A stretch of DNA of 8,468 bases from Pseudomonadota bacterium (GCA_023394015.1 JAEXBL010000173.1:1-8468), one strand, 5' to 3'; positions 1 to 6,262 are shown, counted from the stretch's first letter. A program made the numbers and translations. Notes: generated from the sequence alone by a model not told the origin.

Positions 1-137
1 CCACCGTGGTGCTGGCCGAGCAGCGCGAATACGTGCCCGTGTCGCCGGGCGGCAGGGCCGCGTTTGCCAAGCTGTCAGCCGGCATGAAGCTGCAACTGGC
101 CGCCGCCAGCGAGATCACGCGCGGCAGCTTCGAGTAA
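1..137 (+). CDS. 3' end of an unidentified protein gene (5' partial)
   Basis: An open frame enters from the left edge (codons in phase with position 3) and stops at TAA 135-137, giving about 44 C-terminal residues that end in ITRGSFE. Third positions are overwhelmingly G or C, as in the neighbouring real genes, and a terminator hairpin follows 39 bp after the stop; both support a genuine coding end. I do not recognise the family from this tail. It contains no cysteine, no obvious catalytic motif and no membrane segment. It converges on erpA. In related genomes several genes can sit here, so I assign no function. Confidence 0.6.
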   Translation, partial: TVVLAEQREYVPVSPGGRAAFAKLSAGMKLQLAAASEITRGSFE

Positions 138-176
138 GCGTGGGCCAGCGGTGGCCAGGCCGCCGCACCAAAGCAA

Positions 177-199
177 AAAGGGCGCCTCGGGCGCCCTTT
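177..199. terminator. Bidirectional hairpin terminator between the left-edge gene and erpA
   Basis: A perfect 10-bp inverted repeat (AAAGGGCGCC, loop TCG, GGCGCCCTTT) lies between two convergent genes. On the plus strand it is followed by TTTCTT. On the minus strand it runs into five T (complement of A 175-179), so it can serve both the left-edge gene and erpA, whose stop is 46 bp away. Confidence 0.85.
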
Positions 200-244
200 C
201 TTCTGGTTGATGGCTAGTGGCTGCTCAGCGCAGCCCACGCGGGC

Positions 245-622
245 TTACTCCGCCACGGCGAACGACGAGCCGCAGCCGCAGGTGGTCTGCGCGTTGGGGT
301 TCTTGATAACGAACTGCGCGCCCTGCAGGTCTTCCTTGTAGTCGATCTCGGCGCCGACCAGGTACTGGTAGCTCATGGCGTCGATCAGCAGCGACACGCC
401 GTTCTTGCTCATGGTGGTGTCGTCCTCGTTGGCGATCTCGTCAAAGGTGAAGCCATACTGGAAGCCCGAGCAACCGCCGCCCTGCACGAACACGCGCAGC
501 TTCAGGTCGGGGTTGCCCTCTTCAGCGATCAGCTCGGCCACCTTGGCCGCCGCGCTGTCGGTGAAGACGATGGGCTCGGGCATGGCGGTGGGGGGTTGAA
601 TGTCTTGGGCGACGGCAGTCAT
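245..622 (-). CDS. erpA: Iron-sulfur cluster insertion protein ErpA
   Basis: This 125-residue protein is an A-type Fe-S carrier of the HesB/IscA/ErpA family, which accepts clusters from the scaffold and delivers them to apoproteins in the cytoplasm. The three conserved cluster-ligand cysteines are visible: Cys51 in [11 protein letters not shown], and Cys115 and Cys117 in the C-terminal TTCGCGSSF. The body spans about residues 18-125 and is preceded by a short Pro-rich, non-conserved N-terminus. The length is slightly above the usual 105-120. The ATG at 622 has AGGAG five bases upstream. It lies downstream of the bactofilin gene on the same strand, with a 124-bp gap, and its transcript can end at the 177-199 hairpin. 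ErpA rather than IscA is favoured by the sequence style and by the location beside rplM-rpsI away from an isc operon. Confidence 0.93.
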   Translation of the reverse strand: MTAVAQDIQPPTAMPEPIVFTDSAAAKVAELIAEEGNPDLKLRVFVQGGGCSGFQYGFTFDEIANEDDTTMSKNGVSLLIDAMSYQYLVGAEIDYKEDLQGAQFVIKNPNAQTTCGCGSSFAVAE

Positions 623-660
623 GAAAACTCCTGATGCTCTGGGAGCAGAAACAGTTTAGT

Positions 661-666
661 AGTGTA
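661..666 (-). promoter_or_regulatory. Possible -10 element for erpA
   Basis: The 623-746 gap between the bactofilin gene and erpA contains TACACT on the minus strand, inside an AT-richer patch about 40 bp before the erpA ATG. No convincing -35 hexamer lies 16-18 bp upstream, so this is a weak call. erpA could instead be read through from the bactofilin gene. Confidence 0.25.
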
Positions 667-746
667 TCAAAATGGTCGGGTTTTCGCTGGGCGCGCTCAC
701 CAAGCCGTCGCCCACGCGCCCGCGGCGGGGTTGGTGGGCCCGCCCT

Positions 747-1190
747 TTACGGCCGGTCCAGGTCCAGCGTCGGCTCGGTGGGCTCGCGGATGTCGTCGGC
801 CGGCGAATCGGTCGCGGGCTCCTGCACCGCCGGCGGCGGCGTCAGCTGGGGCTGCAACTGCCCGGCGATGACCGCGCCCTGCTGCATCTCCAGCGACTTG
901 TAGCGCACATCGCCCTGCACGCGCGCCTTGGACTGCAGCTCCAGCAGCTCGCGCGCCAGCACCGGGCCGACCACGCTGCCACCGATCACCACATGGTCGG
1001 CGCTGATGGCACCCTCGACGCTGCCGCCCTCGCCGATCACCAGCACGCTGGGCTGGCTGCCCTCGGCGATGACATCGCCCAGCACCGTGCCGTCGATCTG
1101 CAGGCCGTCCTGAAAGGTGCACGGCCCCTGCACGCGCATGCCGGCGCCGATGGTACTGCGCACCGACCACTTTGACTTCATGCCTAGCAT
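747..1190 (-). CDS. Bactofilin family protein (DUF583/CcmA-like)
   Basis: The 147-residue protein is a bactofilin: small proteins that self-assemble into nucleotide-free beta-helical filaments, usually at the membrane, acting as scaffolds for cell shape, stalks, polarity or peptidoglycan enzymes. The core, about residues 10-115, shows the repeating pattern of short beta-strands with regularly spaced Gly and hydrophobic residues (IGAGMRVQG, LQIDGTVLGDV, LVIGEGGSVEGAI, HVVIGGSVVGPV, ARVQGDVRYKSLEM, GAVIAGQL). The acidic, Pro-rich tail, about 116-147, looks disordered. I chose ATG 1190 because AAGGAG (1199-1204) lies 8 nt upstream; an internal ATG at 1181 is the alternative. The frame stays open far upstream inside rpsI, but that extension is an out-of-frame shadow. 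A terminator separates it from rpsI, so it probably has its own promoter; TGGTAAAAG at about 1221-1229 is a weak extended -10 candidate. Confidence 0.9.
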   Translation of the reverse strand: MLGMKSKWSVRSTIGAGMRVQGPCTFQDGLQIDGTVLGDVIAEGSQPSVLVIGEGGSVEGAISADHVVIGGSVVGPVLARELLELQSKARVQGDVRYKSLEMQQGAVIAGQLQPQLTPPPAVQEPATDSPADDIREPTEPTLDLDRP

Positions 1191-1256
1191 GTCCTGAACT
1201 CCTTGATTGCTTGGCCTGCTTTTACCATGCAGCCGCCACGACGGCGCACGCGCCCA

Positions 1257-1294
1257 AGAAAAAACCGCGCCAGCCGGGGCGGCCGCGCGGTTCT
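1257..1294 (-). terminator. Rho-independent terminator after rpsI
   Basis: Read on the minus strand, AACCGCGC pairs with GCGCGGTT (1263-1292). An inner GCCG/CGGC pairing is possible, and six T (complement of A 1259-1264) follow directly. It sits 22 bp past the rpsI stop and ahead of the bactofilin ribosome-binding site, and so marks the end of the rplM-rpsI operon. Confidence 0.85.
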
Positions 1295-1315
1295 TTCGGG
1301 TGCCGGCAGCAAAAA

Positions 1316-1708
1316 TCAGCGCTTGCTGAACTGCTTGCGGCGGCGGGCAGAGTGCAGGCCGACCTTCTTGCGCTCGACCTCGCGGGCGTCGCGCGTGACG
1401 AAACCGGCGGCGCTCAGCTGCGGCTTCAGGTTGGCGTCGTAGTCGATCAGCGCGCGGGTGATGCCGTGGCGCACCGCGCCGGCCTGGCCGGATTCGCCGC
1501 CGCCGTGCACGTTGACCTGCACGTCGAAGGTCTCGACGTTGTCGGTCAGCACCAGCGGCTGCTTGCAGATCATGATCGAGGTCTGGCGGCCGAAGAACTC
1601 GGAGATGTCCTTGCCGTTGACCGTGATCTTGCCGGAGCCTTTTTTCAGAAACACGCGGGCCACGCTGGACTTGCGGCGGCCGGTGCCGTTGTTCCATTCA
1701 CCAATCAT
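1316..1708 (-). CDS. rpsI: 30S ribosomal protein S9
   Basis: A 130-residue S9 protein, the same length as in E. coli, which binds the 3' domain of 16S rRNA in the head of the small subunit. Diagnostic segments are [20 protein letters not shown] near the N-terminus, the central [21 protein letters not shown], and the basic tail RRRKQFSKR, whose final Lys-Arg reaches the P-site tRNA in known ribosome structures. It is cotranscribed with rplM, whose stop is 12 bp upstream. The Shine-Dalgarno AAGGAG (1717-1722) overlaps the rplM stop codon, and the ATG at 1708 is 8 nt from it. An extra ATG five bases upstream opens a two-codon frame (ATG CAA TGA) that ends on the rpsI start. Confidence 0.98.
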   Translation of the reverse strand: MIGEWNNGTGRRKSSVARVFLKKGSGKITVNGKDISEFFGRQTSIMICKQPLVLTDNVETFDVQVNVHGGGESGQAGAVRHGITRALIDYDANLKPQLSAAGFVTRDAREVERKKVGLHSARRRKQFSKR

Positions 1709-1720
1709 TGCATCGGCTCC

Positions 1721-2149
1721 TTAGACTTCCAGCGCCTTGGGCTGCTGGGCGCTGTGCGGGTGCTCGGCGCCGCCGTACACCTTCAGCTTCTTGATCATGG
1801 CGTAGCCCAGCGGGCCCTTGGGCAGCATGCCCTTGACGGCCTTCTCGAGCGCGCGGCCGGGGCGCTTGGCCTGCAGGTCGCGGAAGTTGGTCTCGCGCAG
1901 ACCACCGGGATAGCCGGTGTGGCGGTAGTACTTCTTGTCCAGCTCCTTGGCGCCGGTGACGCGGAGCTTGGAGGCGTTGACGACCACGATGTAGTCGCCG
2001 GTATCGACGTGAGGCGTGTAAATGGCCTTGTGCTTGCCGCGCAGACGGAGGGCAACTTCGCTGGCTACCCGTCCGAGCACCTTGTCGGTGGCGTCAATCA
2101 CAAACCACTCGTGCGTCACGTCAGCGGGTTTGGCGCTGAAGGTTTTCAT
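1721..2149 (-). CDS. rplM: 50S ribosomal protein L13
   Basis: A 142-residue L13, exactly the E. coli length, an early-assembling protein of the large subunit that binds 23S rRNA. Typical segments are the N-terminal [20 protein letters not shown], the [19 protein letters not shown] block, [27 protein letters not shown], and the C-terminal [21 protein letters not shown]. The ATG at 2149 is preceded by CAGGA at 7 nt. It is the first gene of the rplM-rpsI operon, and its stop codon overlaps the rpsI Shine-Dalgarno, which suggests translational coupling. In E. coli this operon is repressed by L13 acting on its own leader; whether the same holds here is inference, but the long leader at 2150-2302 would allow it. 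Confidence 0.98.
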   Translation of the reverse strand: MKTFSAKPADVTHEWFVIDATDKVLGRVASEVALRLRGKHKAIYTPHVDTGDYIVVVNASKLRVTGAKELDKKYYRHTGYPGGLRETNFRDLQAKRPGRALEKAVKGMLPKGPLGYAMIKKLKVYGGAEHPHSAQQPKALEV

Positions 2150-2302
2150 GAGTTTTTCCTGTCGGAAAGTGGTTTGCCGGACCCTTTTCCACGGTCGGTG
2201 CTCCTCTTGTACCGGGAGCCTCTTAGGTGGGTTTCAGCGCGCAGCGCCCTCGAAAAGGGGGCCACTCACCGTTTGCCGCGGGGTCTTCAAAGCGCTGCAA
2301 AG
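2150..2302 (-). promoter_or_regulatory. Structured 5' leader of rplM-rpsI mRNA
   Basis: About 150 nt separate the predicted rplM transcription start from its ATG. On the minus strand the leader contains CGGTG (2267-2271) able to pair with CACCG (2196-2200). Next to the Shine-Dalgarno are two mutually exclusive pairings, GGAAA/TTTCC (2186-2190 with 2164-2168) and GTGG/CCAC (2189-2192 with 2169-2172). The octamer CGGCAAAC occurs twice (2172-2179 and 2271-2278). A regulatory role, such as L13 autorepression, is inferred and not shown. It matches no RNA family that I can name. Confidence 0.35.
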
Positions 2303-2308
2303 CCCGCC

Positions 2309-2337
2309 ATTCTAACCCGGCGCCGGCCGTGCAGCAA
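2309..2337 (-). promoter_or_regulatory. Predicted sigma-70-type promoter of rplM-rpsI
   Basis: On the minus strand TTGCTG (2332-2337) and TAGAAT (2309-2314) are separated by exactly 17 bp, a good -35/-10 arrangement. It is directed towards rplM, with an expected start near 2302. It lies in the 239-bp divergent rplM/rlmJ region. Confidence 0.55.
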
Positions 2338-2388
2338 GACAGTCTGCCATCGGCCAGCCTGCCGCCGGCGCCCAGTTACCATGCCGGC

Positions 2389-3303
2389 ATGTTCAGCTAC
2401 CGCCACGCCTTCCACGCCGGCAACCACGCCGACGTGCTGAAACACATCACCCTGCTGGCGACGCTGCGACACCTGATGCGCAAGGATTCGCCGCTGCTGC
2501 TGGTCGACACCCACGCCGGCGCCGGCATCTACCGGCTGGATGCCGACGCGGCGCAGACCTCGGGCGAGGCCGGCGCCGGCATTGCGCGGCTGCAGGCGCT
2601 GGCAGCCATCGATACGGAAGCAGACGCGCTGGCCGACTACCTGGCGCTGGTCGCCCGCTTCAACCCCGACGCGCGCGGTGCCTGGCGCGTCTACCCCGGC
2701 TCGCCGCTGCTGATGCACACGCTGATGAGCGAGCCCGCCCGGGCGCCGGTGCACGATCGGTTGCGGCTGTTCGAGCTGCATCCGACCGACGCCCAGGCGC
2801 TGCAGGCCCACATCGAGCAGTTGAAGGCCGGCCGCCAGGTGACGATGGCGCGGCAGGACGGCTTCGAGGGCCTGAAGGCGCTGCTGCCACCCCCGCCGGC
2901 CGCCGGCGGCTCGCGCCGCGCGCTGGTGCTGATCGATCCCAGCTACGAAATCAAGAGCGACTACGCCCGGGTGGCGACGGCGGTGCAGGACGCCCTGAAG
3001 CGCTTCGCGACCGGCGTGCTGCTCGTCTGGTACCCCGTCATCGCCCGACCCGAGGCACACGGCCTGCCGCGGCGGCTGAAGACGCTGGCGCAGCAGGCCG
3101 GGCGCGGCTGGCTGCACGCCACGCTGCACGTGGGCGCGGCGGCCGAGGGCGCCGGGCTGTCGGCCAGCGGCATGTTCGTGGTCAACCCGCCGCACACGCT
3201 GAAAGCCGCGCTGGAAGCGGCCCTTCCCCCCGTGCTGCAGGCGCTGGGCGCAGGCCGCGGACGCGGCCAGGCCTGGTCGGTGGAAGCCGGCGACGGCCGC
3301 TGA
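2389..3303 (+). CDS. rlmJ: 23S rRNA (adenine2030-N6)-methyltransferase RlmJ
   Basis: A 304-residue protein of the RlmJ/YhiR family, which uses SAM to methylate N6 of A2030 in 23S rRNA. The N-terminus MFSYRHAFHAGNHADVLKH is the family signature and fixes the start at ATG 2389; the frame stays open to 2227, but that part overlaps the rplM leader and is not conserved. Motif I for SAM binding is DTHAGAG (residues 40-46), and the catalytic motif IV is DPSYE (183-187), where the E. coli enzyme has DPPYE. GMFVVNPPHTL (261-271) is also typical. It is longer than the 280-residue E. coli protein, mainly through a Gly/Arg-rich C-terminal tail and a Pro/Ala-rich insert before motif IV. No clear Shine-Dalgarno precedes the ATG. 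It is a single-gene unit divergent from rplM. Confidence 0.93.
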   Translation: MFSYRHAFHAGNHADVLKHITLLATLRHLMRKDSPLLLVDTHAGAGIYRLDADAAQTSGEAGAGIARLQALAAIDTEADALADYLALVARFNPDARGAWRVYPGSPLLMHTLMSEPARAPVHDRLRLFELHPTDAQALQAHIEQLKAGRQVTMARQDGFEGLKALLPPPPAAGGSRRALVLIDPSYEIKSDYARVATAVQDALKRFATGVLLVWYPVIARPEAHGLPRRLKTLAQQAGRGWLHATLHVGAAAEGAGLSASGMFVVNPPHTLKAALEAALPPVLQALGAGRGRGQAWSVEAGDGR

Positions 3304-3336
3304 GACCTGGGTAAACCCCAGCATTCAGCCTCAAAA

Positions 3337-3360
3337 TTAACCGACCGCCCGGTCGGTTAA
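3337..3360. promoter_or_regulatory. 24-bp palindromic operator upstream of paaA, probable PaaR (TetR-family) site
   Basis: TTAACCGACCG and its exact reverse complement CGGTCGGTTAA flank a 2-bp CC centre, with no mismatch in 11-bp arms. The site is 6 bp upstream of a -10-like TATACT, so a bound protein would cover the -35 region. Palindromes of the ACCGACC/GGTCGGT type are typical TetR-family operators, and PaaR is the known TetR-type repressor of phenylacetate genes in betaproteobacteria, relieved by phenylacetyl-CoA. The match to PaaR is from memory of its motif. No regulator gene lies in this window. Confidence 0.75.
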
Positions 3361-3365
3361 CTCCC

Positions 3366-3371
3366 TATACT
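3366..3371 (+). promoter_or_regulatory. Probable -10 element of the paaABCDE promoter
   Basis: TATACT lies 6 bp past the palindrome and about 78 bp before the paaA start. The hexamer 17 bp upstream (GACCGC) is a poor -35 because that stretch is occupied by the operator, which would fit a weak, tightly repressed promoter. Confidence 0.5.
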
Positions 3372-3392
3372 TCAGGTTCGCGCCTTCCCACG

Positions 3393-3424
3393 CCCGCGGC
3401 GCGTGCCGTTCACGCCGCCGCGGG
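3393..3424 (+). other. Hairpin in the paaA 5' untranslated region
   Basis: CCCGCGGCG (3393-3401) pairs perfectly with CGCCGCGGG (3416-3424) around a 14-nt loop. It ends 10 nt before the paaA Shine-Dalgarno and has no T-tract, so it is unlikely to be a terminator. It could stabilise the mRNA or modulate ribosome access. In such GC-rich DNA a chance origin is possible. Confidence 0.4.
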
Positions 3425-3448
3425 GCCCGCCGACAGGAGACCTCCCGC

Positions 3449-4471
3449 GTGTACACCCAAGCCTTATCCATTCCCGACGACGACGCCCGCACGGCCCCCA
3501 AGGCCGTGCCCGCCGCGCCGTCCGAGCACGAAGCCGCGCTGCTGGCGCGCTTCGAGGAGCGCATCGCCGCCGACGGCCGCATCGAGCCGCGCGACTGGAT
3601 GCCCGACGCCTACCGCAAGACCCTGGTGCGCCAGATCAGCCAGCACGCGCATTCCGAAATCGTCGGCATGCTGCCCGAGGGCAACTGGATCAGCCGCGCG
3701 CCCAGCCTGAAGCGCAAGTGCATCCTGATCGCCAAGGTGCAGGACGAAGGCGGCCACGGCCTGTACCTGTACAGCGCCGCCGAGACCCTGGGCACCGGCC
3801 GCGACGAGATGCTCGACGCCCTGCACTCGGGCCGCGCCAAGTACAGCAGCATCTTCAACTACCCGGCGCTGAACTGGGCCGACGTGGGCGTGATCGGCTG
3901 GCTGGTGGACGGCGCGGCGATCATGAACCAGATCCCGCTGTGCCGCTGCTCCTACGGCCCCTACGCCCGCGCCATGGTGCGCGTGTGCAAGGAAGAGTCC
4001 TTCCACCAGCGCCAGGGCTACGAGGCCCTGCTGGTGATGATGAAGGGCACGCAGGCGCAGCGCGACATGGTGCAGGACGCCGTCAACCGCACCTGGTGGA
4101 AGTGCCTGGCCATGTTCGGCCCCTCCGACAAGGACAGCCTGCACAGCAGCCAGGGCATGAAGTGGGGCATCAAGCGCATCAGCAACGACGATTTGCGCCA
4201 GAAGTTCATCGACGCCACCGTGCCCCAGGCCGAAGTGCTGGGCGTGACCCTGCCCGACCCCGAGCTGAAGTGGAACGAGGAACGCGGCCACTACGACCAC
4301 GGCGAGATCGACTGGGACGAGTTCTGGCAGACCGTGAACGGCAACGGCCCGATGAACCGCGAGCGCCTGGCCACGCGCGTGAAGGCGCACGAGGACGGCG
4401 CCTGGGTGCGCGAAGCCGCCCTGGCCCATGCCGAGAAGCAACGCCAGCGCGCCCTGAAGCAAGCCGCCTGA
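3449..4471 (+). CDS. paaA: Phenylacetyl-CoA epoxidase, catalytic subunit PaaA
   Basis: This 340-residue protein is the diiron alpha subunit of ring-1,2-phenylacetyl-CoA epoxidase, which inserts one oxygen of O2 into the aromatic ring of phenylacetyl-CoA in aerobic phenylacetate catabolism. It has the ferritin-like four-helix core. Iron-ligand candidates are Glu70 in QHAHSE, Glu100 and His103 in DEGGH, and Glu183 and His186 in ESFH, two EXXH-type motifs. Other conserved segments are [40 protein letters not shown] and [12 protein letters not shown]. It is about 30 residues longer than E. coli PaaA, mostly through a non-conserved, Ala/Pro-rich N-terminus (about 1-28). The GTG at 3449 is chosen because AGGAG (3435-3439) lies 9 nt upstream. 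It is the first gene of paaABCDE, behind the probable PaaR operator; paaB follows after 25 bp. Confidence 0.97.
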   Translation: MYTQALSIPDDDARTAPKAVPAAPSEHEAALLARFEERIAADGRIEPRDWMPDAYRKTLVRQISQHAHSEIVGMLPEGNWISRAPSLKRKCILIAKVQDEGGHGLYLYSAAETLGTGRDEMLDALHSGRAKYSSIFNYPALNWADVGVIGWLVDGAAIMNQIPLCRCSYGPYARAMVRVCKEESFHQRQGYEALLVMMKGTQAQRDMVQDAVNRTWWKCLAMFGPSDKDSLHSSQGMKWGIKRISNDDLRQKFIDATVPQAEVLGVTLPDPELKWNEERGHYDHGEIDWDEFWQTVNGNGPMNRERLATRVKAHEDGAWVREAALAHAEKQRQRALKQAA

Positions 4472-4496
4472 CCGCACACCCGAGGAGACCCACACG

Positions 4497-4799
4497 ATGA
4501 GCACCGCGCAACCCGCCCTGAAAGACTGGCCCCTGTGGGAAGTCTTTGTCCGCAGCAAGCAAGGCCTGGAGCACAAGCACTGCGGCAGCCTGCACGCCAG
4601 CGACGCCCAGCACGCGCTGCAAATGGCGCGCGACGTCTACACGCGCCGGCAGGAAGGCGTGTCGATCTGGGTCGTGCCCTCGCACCTGATCGCCGCCAGC
4701 GACCCGGGCGAGAAGGACCAGCTGTTCGAGCCGGCCAGCGACAAGATCTACCGCCACCCCACCTTCTACGAGATCCCTGAAGAAGTGGGGCACATGTGA
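4497..4799 (+). CDS. paaB: Phenylacetyl-CoA epoxidase subunit PaaB
   Basis: A 100-residue small subunit that bridges the PaaA-PaaC heterodimers of the epoxidase and carries no cofactor. The family pattern is clear: WEVFVRSKQGLEHKHCGSLHASD at residues 14-36, ALQMARDVYTRRQEGVSIWVV, and the C-terminal KIYRHPTFYEIPEEVGHM. The E. coli protein is 95 residues. GAGGAG (4482-4487) lies 9 nt before the ATG. The stop codon shares its A with the ATG of paaC (TGATG), so the two are probably translationally coupled. Confidence 0.96.
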   Translation: MSTAQPALKDWPLWEVFVRSKQGLEHKHCGSLHASDAQHALQMARDVYTRRQEGVSIWVVPSHLIAASDPGEKDQLFEPASDKIYRHPTFYEIPEEVGHM

Positions 4800-5641
4800 T
4801 GGACGCGCGAGTCAAGGCCCACGCGCCCACCGACTACCTCCTGCACCTGGCCGACAACGCCGTGGTGCTGGGCCAGCGCAACGCCGAATGGTGCGGCCAC
4901 GCGCCGGTGCTGGAAGAAGACCTGGCGATGGCCAACAACAGCCTCGCCCTGATCGGCCAGGCGCGCCTGCTGTACTCGTACGCCGCCGAGCGCCTGGCCG
5001 CCGACGTGCGCGCCCCGCGCGGCGCGGCCTGGCCGGCCGGGCCGATCACCGAGGACACGCTGGCCTACTTCCGCGGCGACAGCGATTTCCGCAACTACGT
5101 GCTGCTGGAGCGGCCGCACACCACCGGCCTGGTGCCCGCCGCCGGCGGCCAGCGCGACTGGGCCGTCAGCATCGTGCGCAACTTTCTCTACAGCGCGCTG
5201 ATGGTGCTGGTGTGGGAGCGGCTGCAGCAATCCGCCGACACGCAGCTGGCCGCCATCGCCGCCAAGAGCCTGAAGGAAGTGCGCTACCACCTGCGCCATG
5301 CGCGCGACTGGCTGCTGCGCCTGGGCGACGGCACCGACGAGTCGCACCGCCGCGCCCAGGCCGCGCTGGACTACCTGATGCCCTTCACCGAGGAGTTCTG
5401 GACCAGCAGCGCGCTGGAAAGCGCGGCCAACGCCTCCGGCACCGGCGTCGACGTGGCCAGTTTGCGCGCCGAGTGGGACCAGATGGTGGATGAGGCCATT
5501 GCCGAGGCCACGCTGCAGCGCCCGCCCTTCGTCAAGCGCTACGTGCCGGAGGGCAAGCGCGGCGTGCACTCCGAGCACCTGAGCTACCTGCTGGGCGAAA
5601 TGCAAAGCCTGGCGCGCGCCCACCCCGGCGCCACCTGGTGA
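4799..5641 (+). CDS. paaC: Phenylacetyl-CoA epoxidase subunit PaaC
   Basis: A 280-residue structural partner of PaaA, with the same ferritin-like fold but without a functional diiron site in characterised homologues; it is needed for a stable, active PaaAC core. Visible signatures are LADNAVVLGQRNAEWCGHAP, the LEEDLAMANNSLALIGQARLLY helix, DFRNYVLLERPH, and KEVRYHLRHARDWLLRLGDGT. It is about 30 residues longer than the E. coli protein (248). ATG 4799 overlaps the paaB stop by one base. A GTG at 4796, directly in frame before it, is an alternative giving one more residue. A G-rich stretch (AGTGGGG) ends 8 nt before the ATG and may act as the ribosome-binding site. Confidence 0.95.
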   Translation: MDARVKAHAPTDYLLHLADNAVVLGQRNAEWCGHAPVLEEDLAMANNSLALIGQARLLYSYAAERLAADVRAPRGAAWPAGPITEDTLAYFRGDSDFRNYVLLERPHTTGLVPAAGGQRDWAVSIVRNFLYSALMVLVWERLQQSADTQLAAIAAKSLKEVRYHLRHARDWLLRLGDGTDESHRRAQAALDYLMPFTEEFWTSSALESAANASGTGVDVASLRAEWDQMVDEAIAEATLQRPPFVKRYVPEGKRGVHSEHLSYLLGEMQSLARAHPGATW

Positions 5642-5648
5642 CCGCGAC

Positions 5649-6185
5649 GTGAACACCACCGCCGCCGACCGCCTGGCCCCCGCCGACGAGGCGCGGCTGT
5701 GGGCCGCGCTGGACCAGCTCACCGACCCCGAGATCCCCGTCGTCACCCTGCGCGAAATGGGCATCCTGCGCGACCTGCGCCGCGGTGCCGACGGCGGCGT
5801 GGAGGTGGTCATCACCCCCACCTACAGCGGCTGCCCGGCCATGGACCAGATCGCCGACGACATCGCCGCCACGCTGAAGGACGCGGGCGTCGACGGCCGC
5901 GTGGTCACCCAGCTCGCGCCGGCCTGGACCACCGACTGGATGAGTGACGTGGCACGCGAGAAGCTGCGCGCCTACGGCATCGCGCCGCCGCAGTGCGGCG
6001 CCGCGGCGCCGGGCGAGGCCGCGCTGCGGTTCGCCCCCCGCGCCGCTGCCCGCCTTGAGGTGCCCTGCCCGCAGTGCGGATCGACCAACACCACCGAGAC
6101 CTCGCATTTCGGCTCCACCGCCTGCAAGGCGCTGTACCGCTGCCTCGACTGCCTGGAGCCGTTCGACTACTTCAAAAGGATTTAA
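5649..6185 (+). CDS. paaD: Phenylacetyl-CoA epoxidase maturation protein PaaD (MIP18/DUF59 family)
   Basis: A 178-residue protein with an N-terminal MIP18/DUF59 domain (about 15-95) containing LTDPEIPVVTLREMGIL and the conserved Cys62 in TYSGCPAMDQIA. A Cys-rich C-terminal module follows: Cys140 and Cys143 in CPQCGS, Cys159, then Cys165 and Cys168 in CLDC, arranged like a metal-binding ribbon. PaaD is needed for phenylacetate growth but is not a subunit of the purified oxygenase; the family's link to Fe-S assembly suggests that it matures the metal centre of PaaA or PaaE, which is inference. The start is GTG 5649, preceded at 7 nt by GGTGA, part of the anti-Shine-Dalgarno complement, which overlaps the paaC stop. 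The spacer to paaC is 7 bp. A 119-bp structured gap follows before paaE. Confidence 0.94.
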   Translation: MNTTAADRLAPADEARLWAALDQLTDPEIPVVTLREMGILRDLRRGADGGVEVVITPTYSGCPAMDQIADDIAATLKDAGVDGRVVTQLAPAWTTDWMSDVAREKLRAYGIAPPQCGAAAPGEAALRFAPRAAARLEVPCPQCGSTNTTETSHFGSTACKALYRCLDCLEPFDYFKRI

Positions 6186-6191
6186 AGCCCA

Positions 6192-6223
6192 CCCTGAGGC
6201 GCTGACGCGCCTTCCCTCAAGGG
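6192..6223 (+). repeat. Imperfect palindrome resembling a Comamonadaceae intergenic repeat
   Basis: Inside the paaD-paaE spacer, AGGCGC (6197-6202) pairs with GCGCCT (6207-6212) around TGAC, and an outer CCCT (6192-6195) can pair with AGGG (6220-6223). The phrase resembles short CCCTGAGGCGC...GCGCCTTCCC...AAGGG units that I recall from between genes in Comamonadaceae genomes. The repeat identity is from memory and only one copy is present here. Confidence 0.4.
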
Positions 6224-6225
6224 AC

Positions 6226-6262
6226 GCGCGCAGCGGCCGGGCCAAGCCCGCTCCGCGCGCGC
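6226..6262 (+). other. Long GC hairpin between paaD and paaE
   Basis: GCGCGC-A-GCGG-C-CGGGC pairs with GCCCG-CT-CCGC-GCGCGC around a CAA loop: 15 base pairs with two small interruptions, lying 42 nt before the paaE start. There is no T-tract, so it is not a classical terminator. It could pause polymerase, protect the upstream paaABCD message, or be a remnant of the adjacent repeat. Confidence 0.5.

Noticed and set aside
747..1697. Bactofilin frame extended upstream through rpsI as a 316-residue protein
   Set aside because: The N-terminal part is rpsI read in a wrong frame (Arg/Gln-rich). The good Shine-Dalgarno and the family start place the real beginning at 1190, and a terminator lies in between.
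2377..2382. TACCAT as a -10 for a leaderless rlmJ
   Set aside because: It is a poor match, with no -35 partner 17 bp upstream (CCAGCC). I kept only the remark that rlmJ lacks a clear Shine-Dalgarno.
2227..2388. N-terminal extension of RlmJ by 54 residues
   Set aside because: It covers the rplM promoter and leader, and the family start MFSYRHAFHAGNHAD is at 2389.
1172..2440. Long plus-strand open frame antisense to rpsI and rplM
   Set aside because: It is a by-product of high GC content opposite two certain ribosomal protein genes. The translation is Ala/Gly/Leu/His-rich with no family signature.
3307..3321. Small hairpin CTGGG/CCCAG just after rlmJ as its terminator
   Set aside because: The stem is only 5 bp and is followed by no T-tract, so there is not enough to call a terminator.
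2287..3324. Long minus-strand open frame opposite rlmJ
   Set aside because: The composition is Gln/Gly/Ala/Val-rich, without motifs or ribosome site, opposite a well-supported gene.
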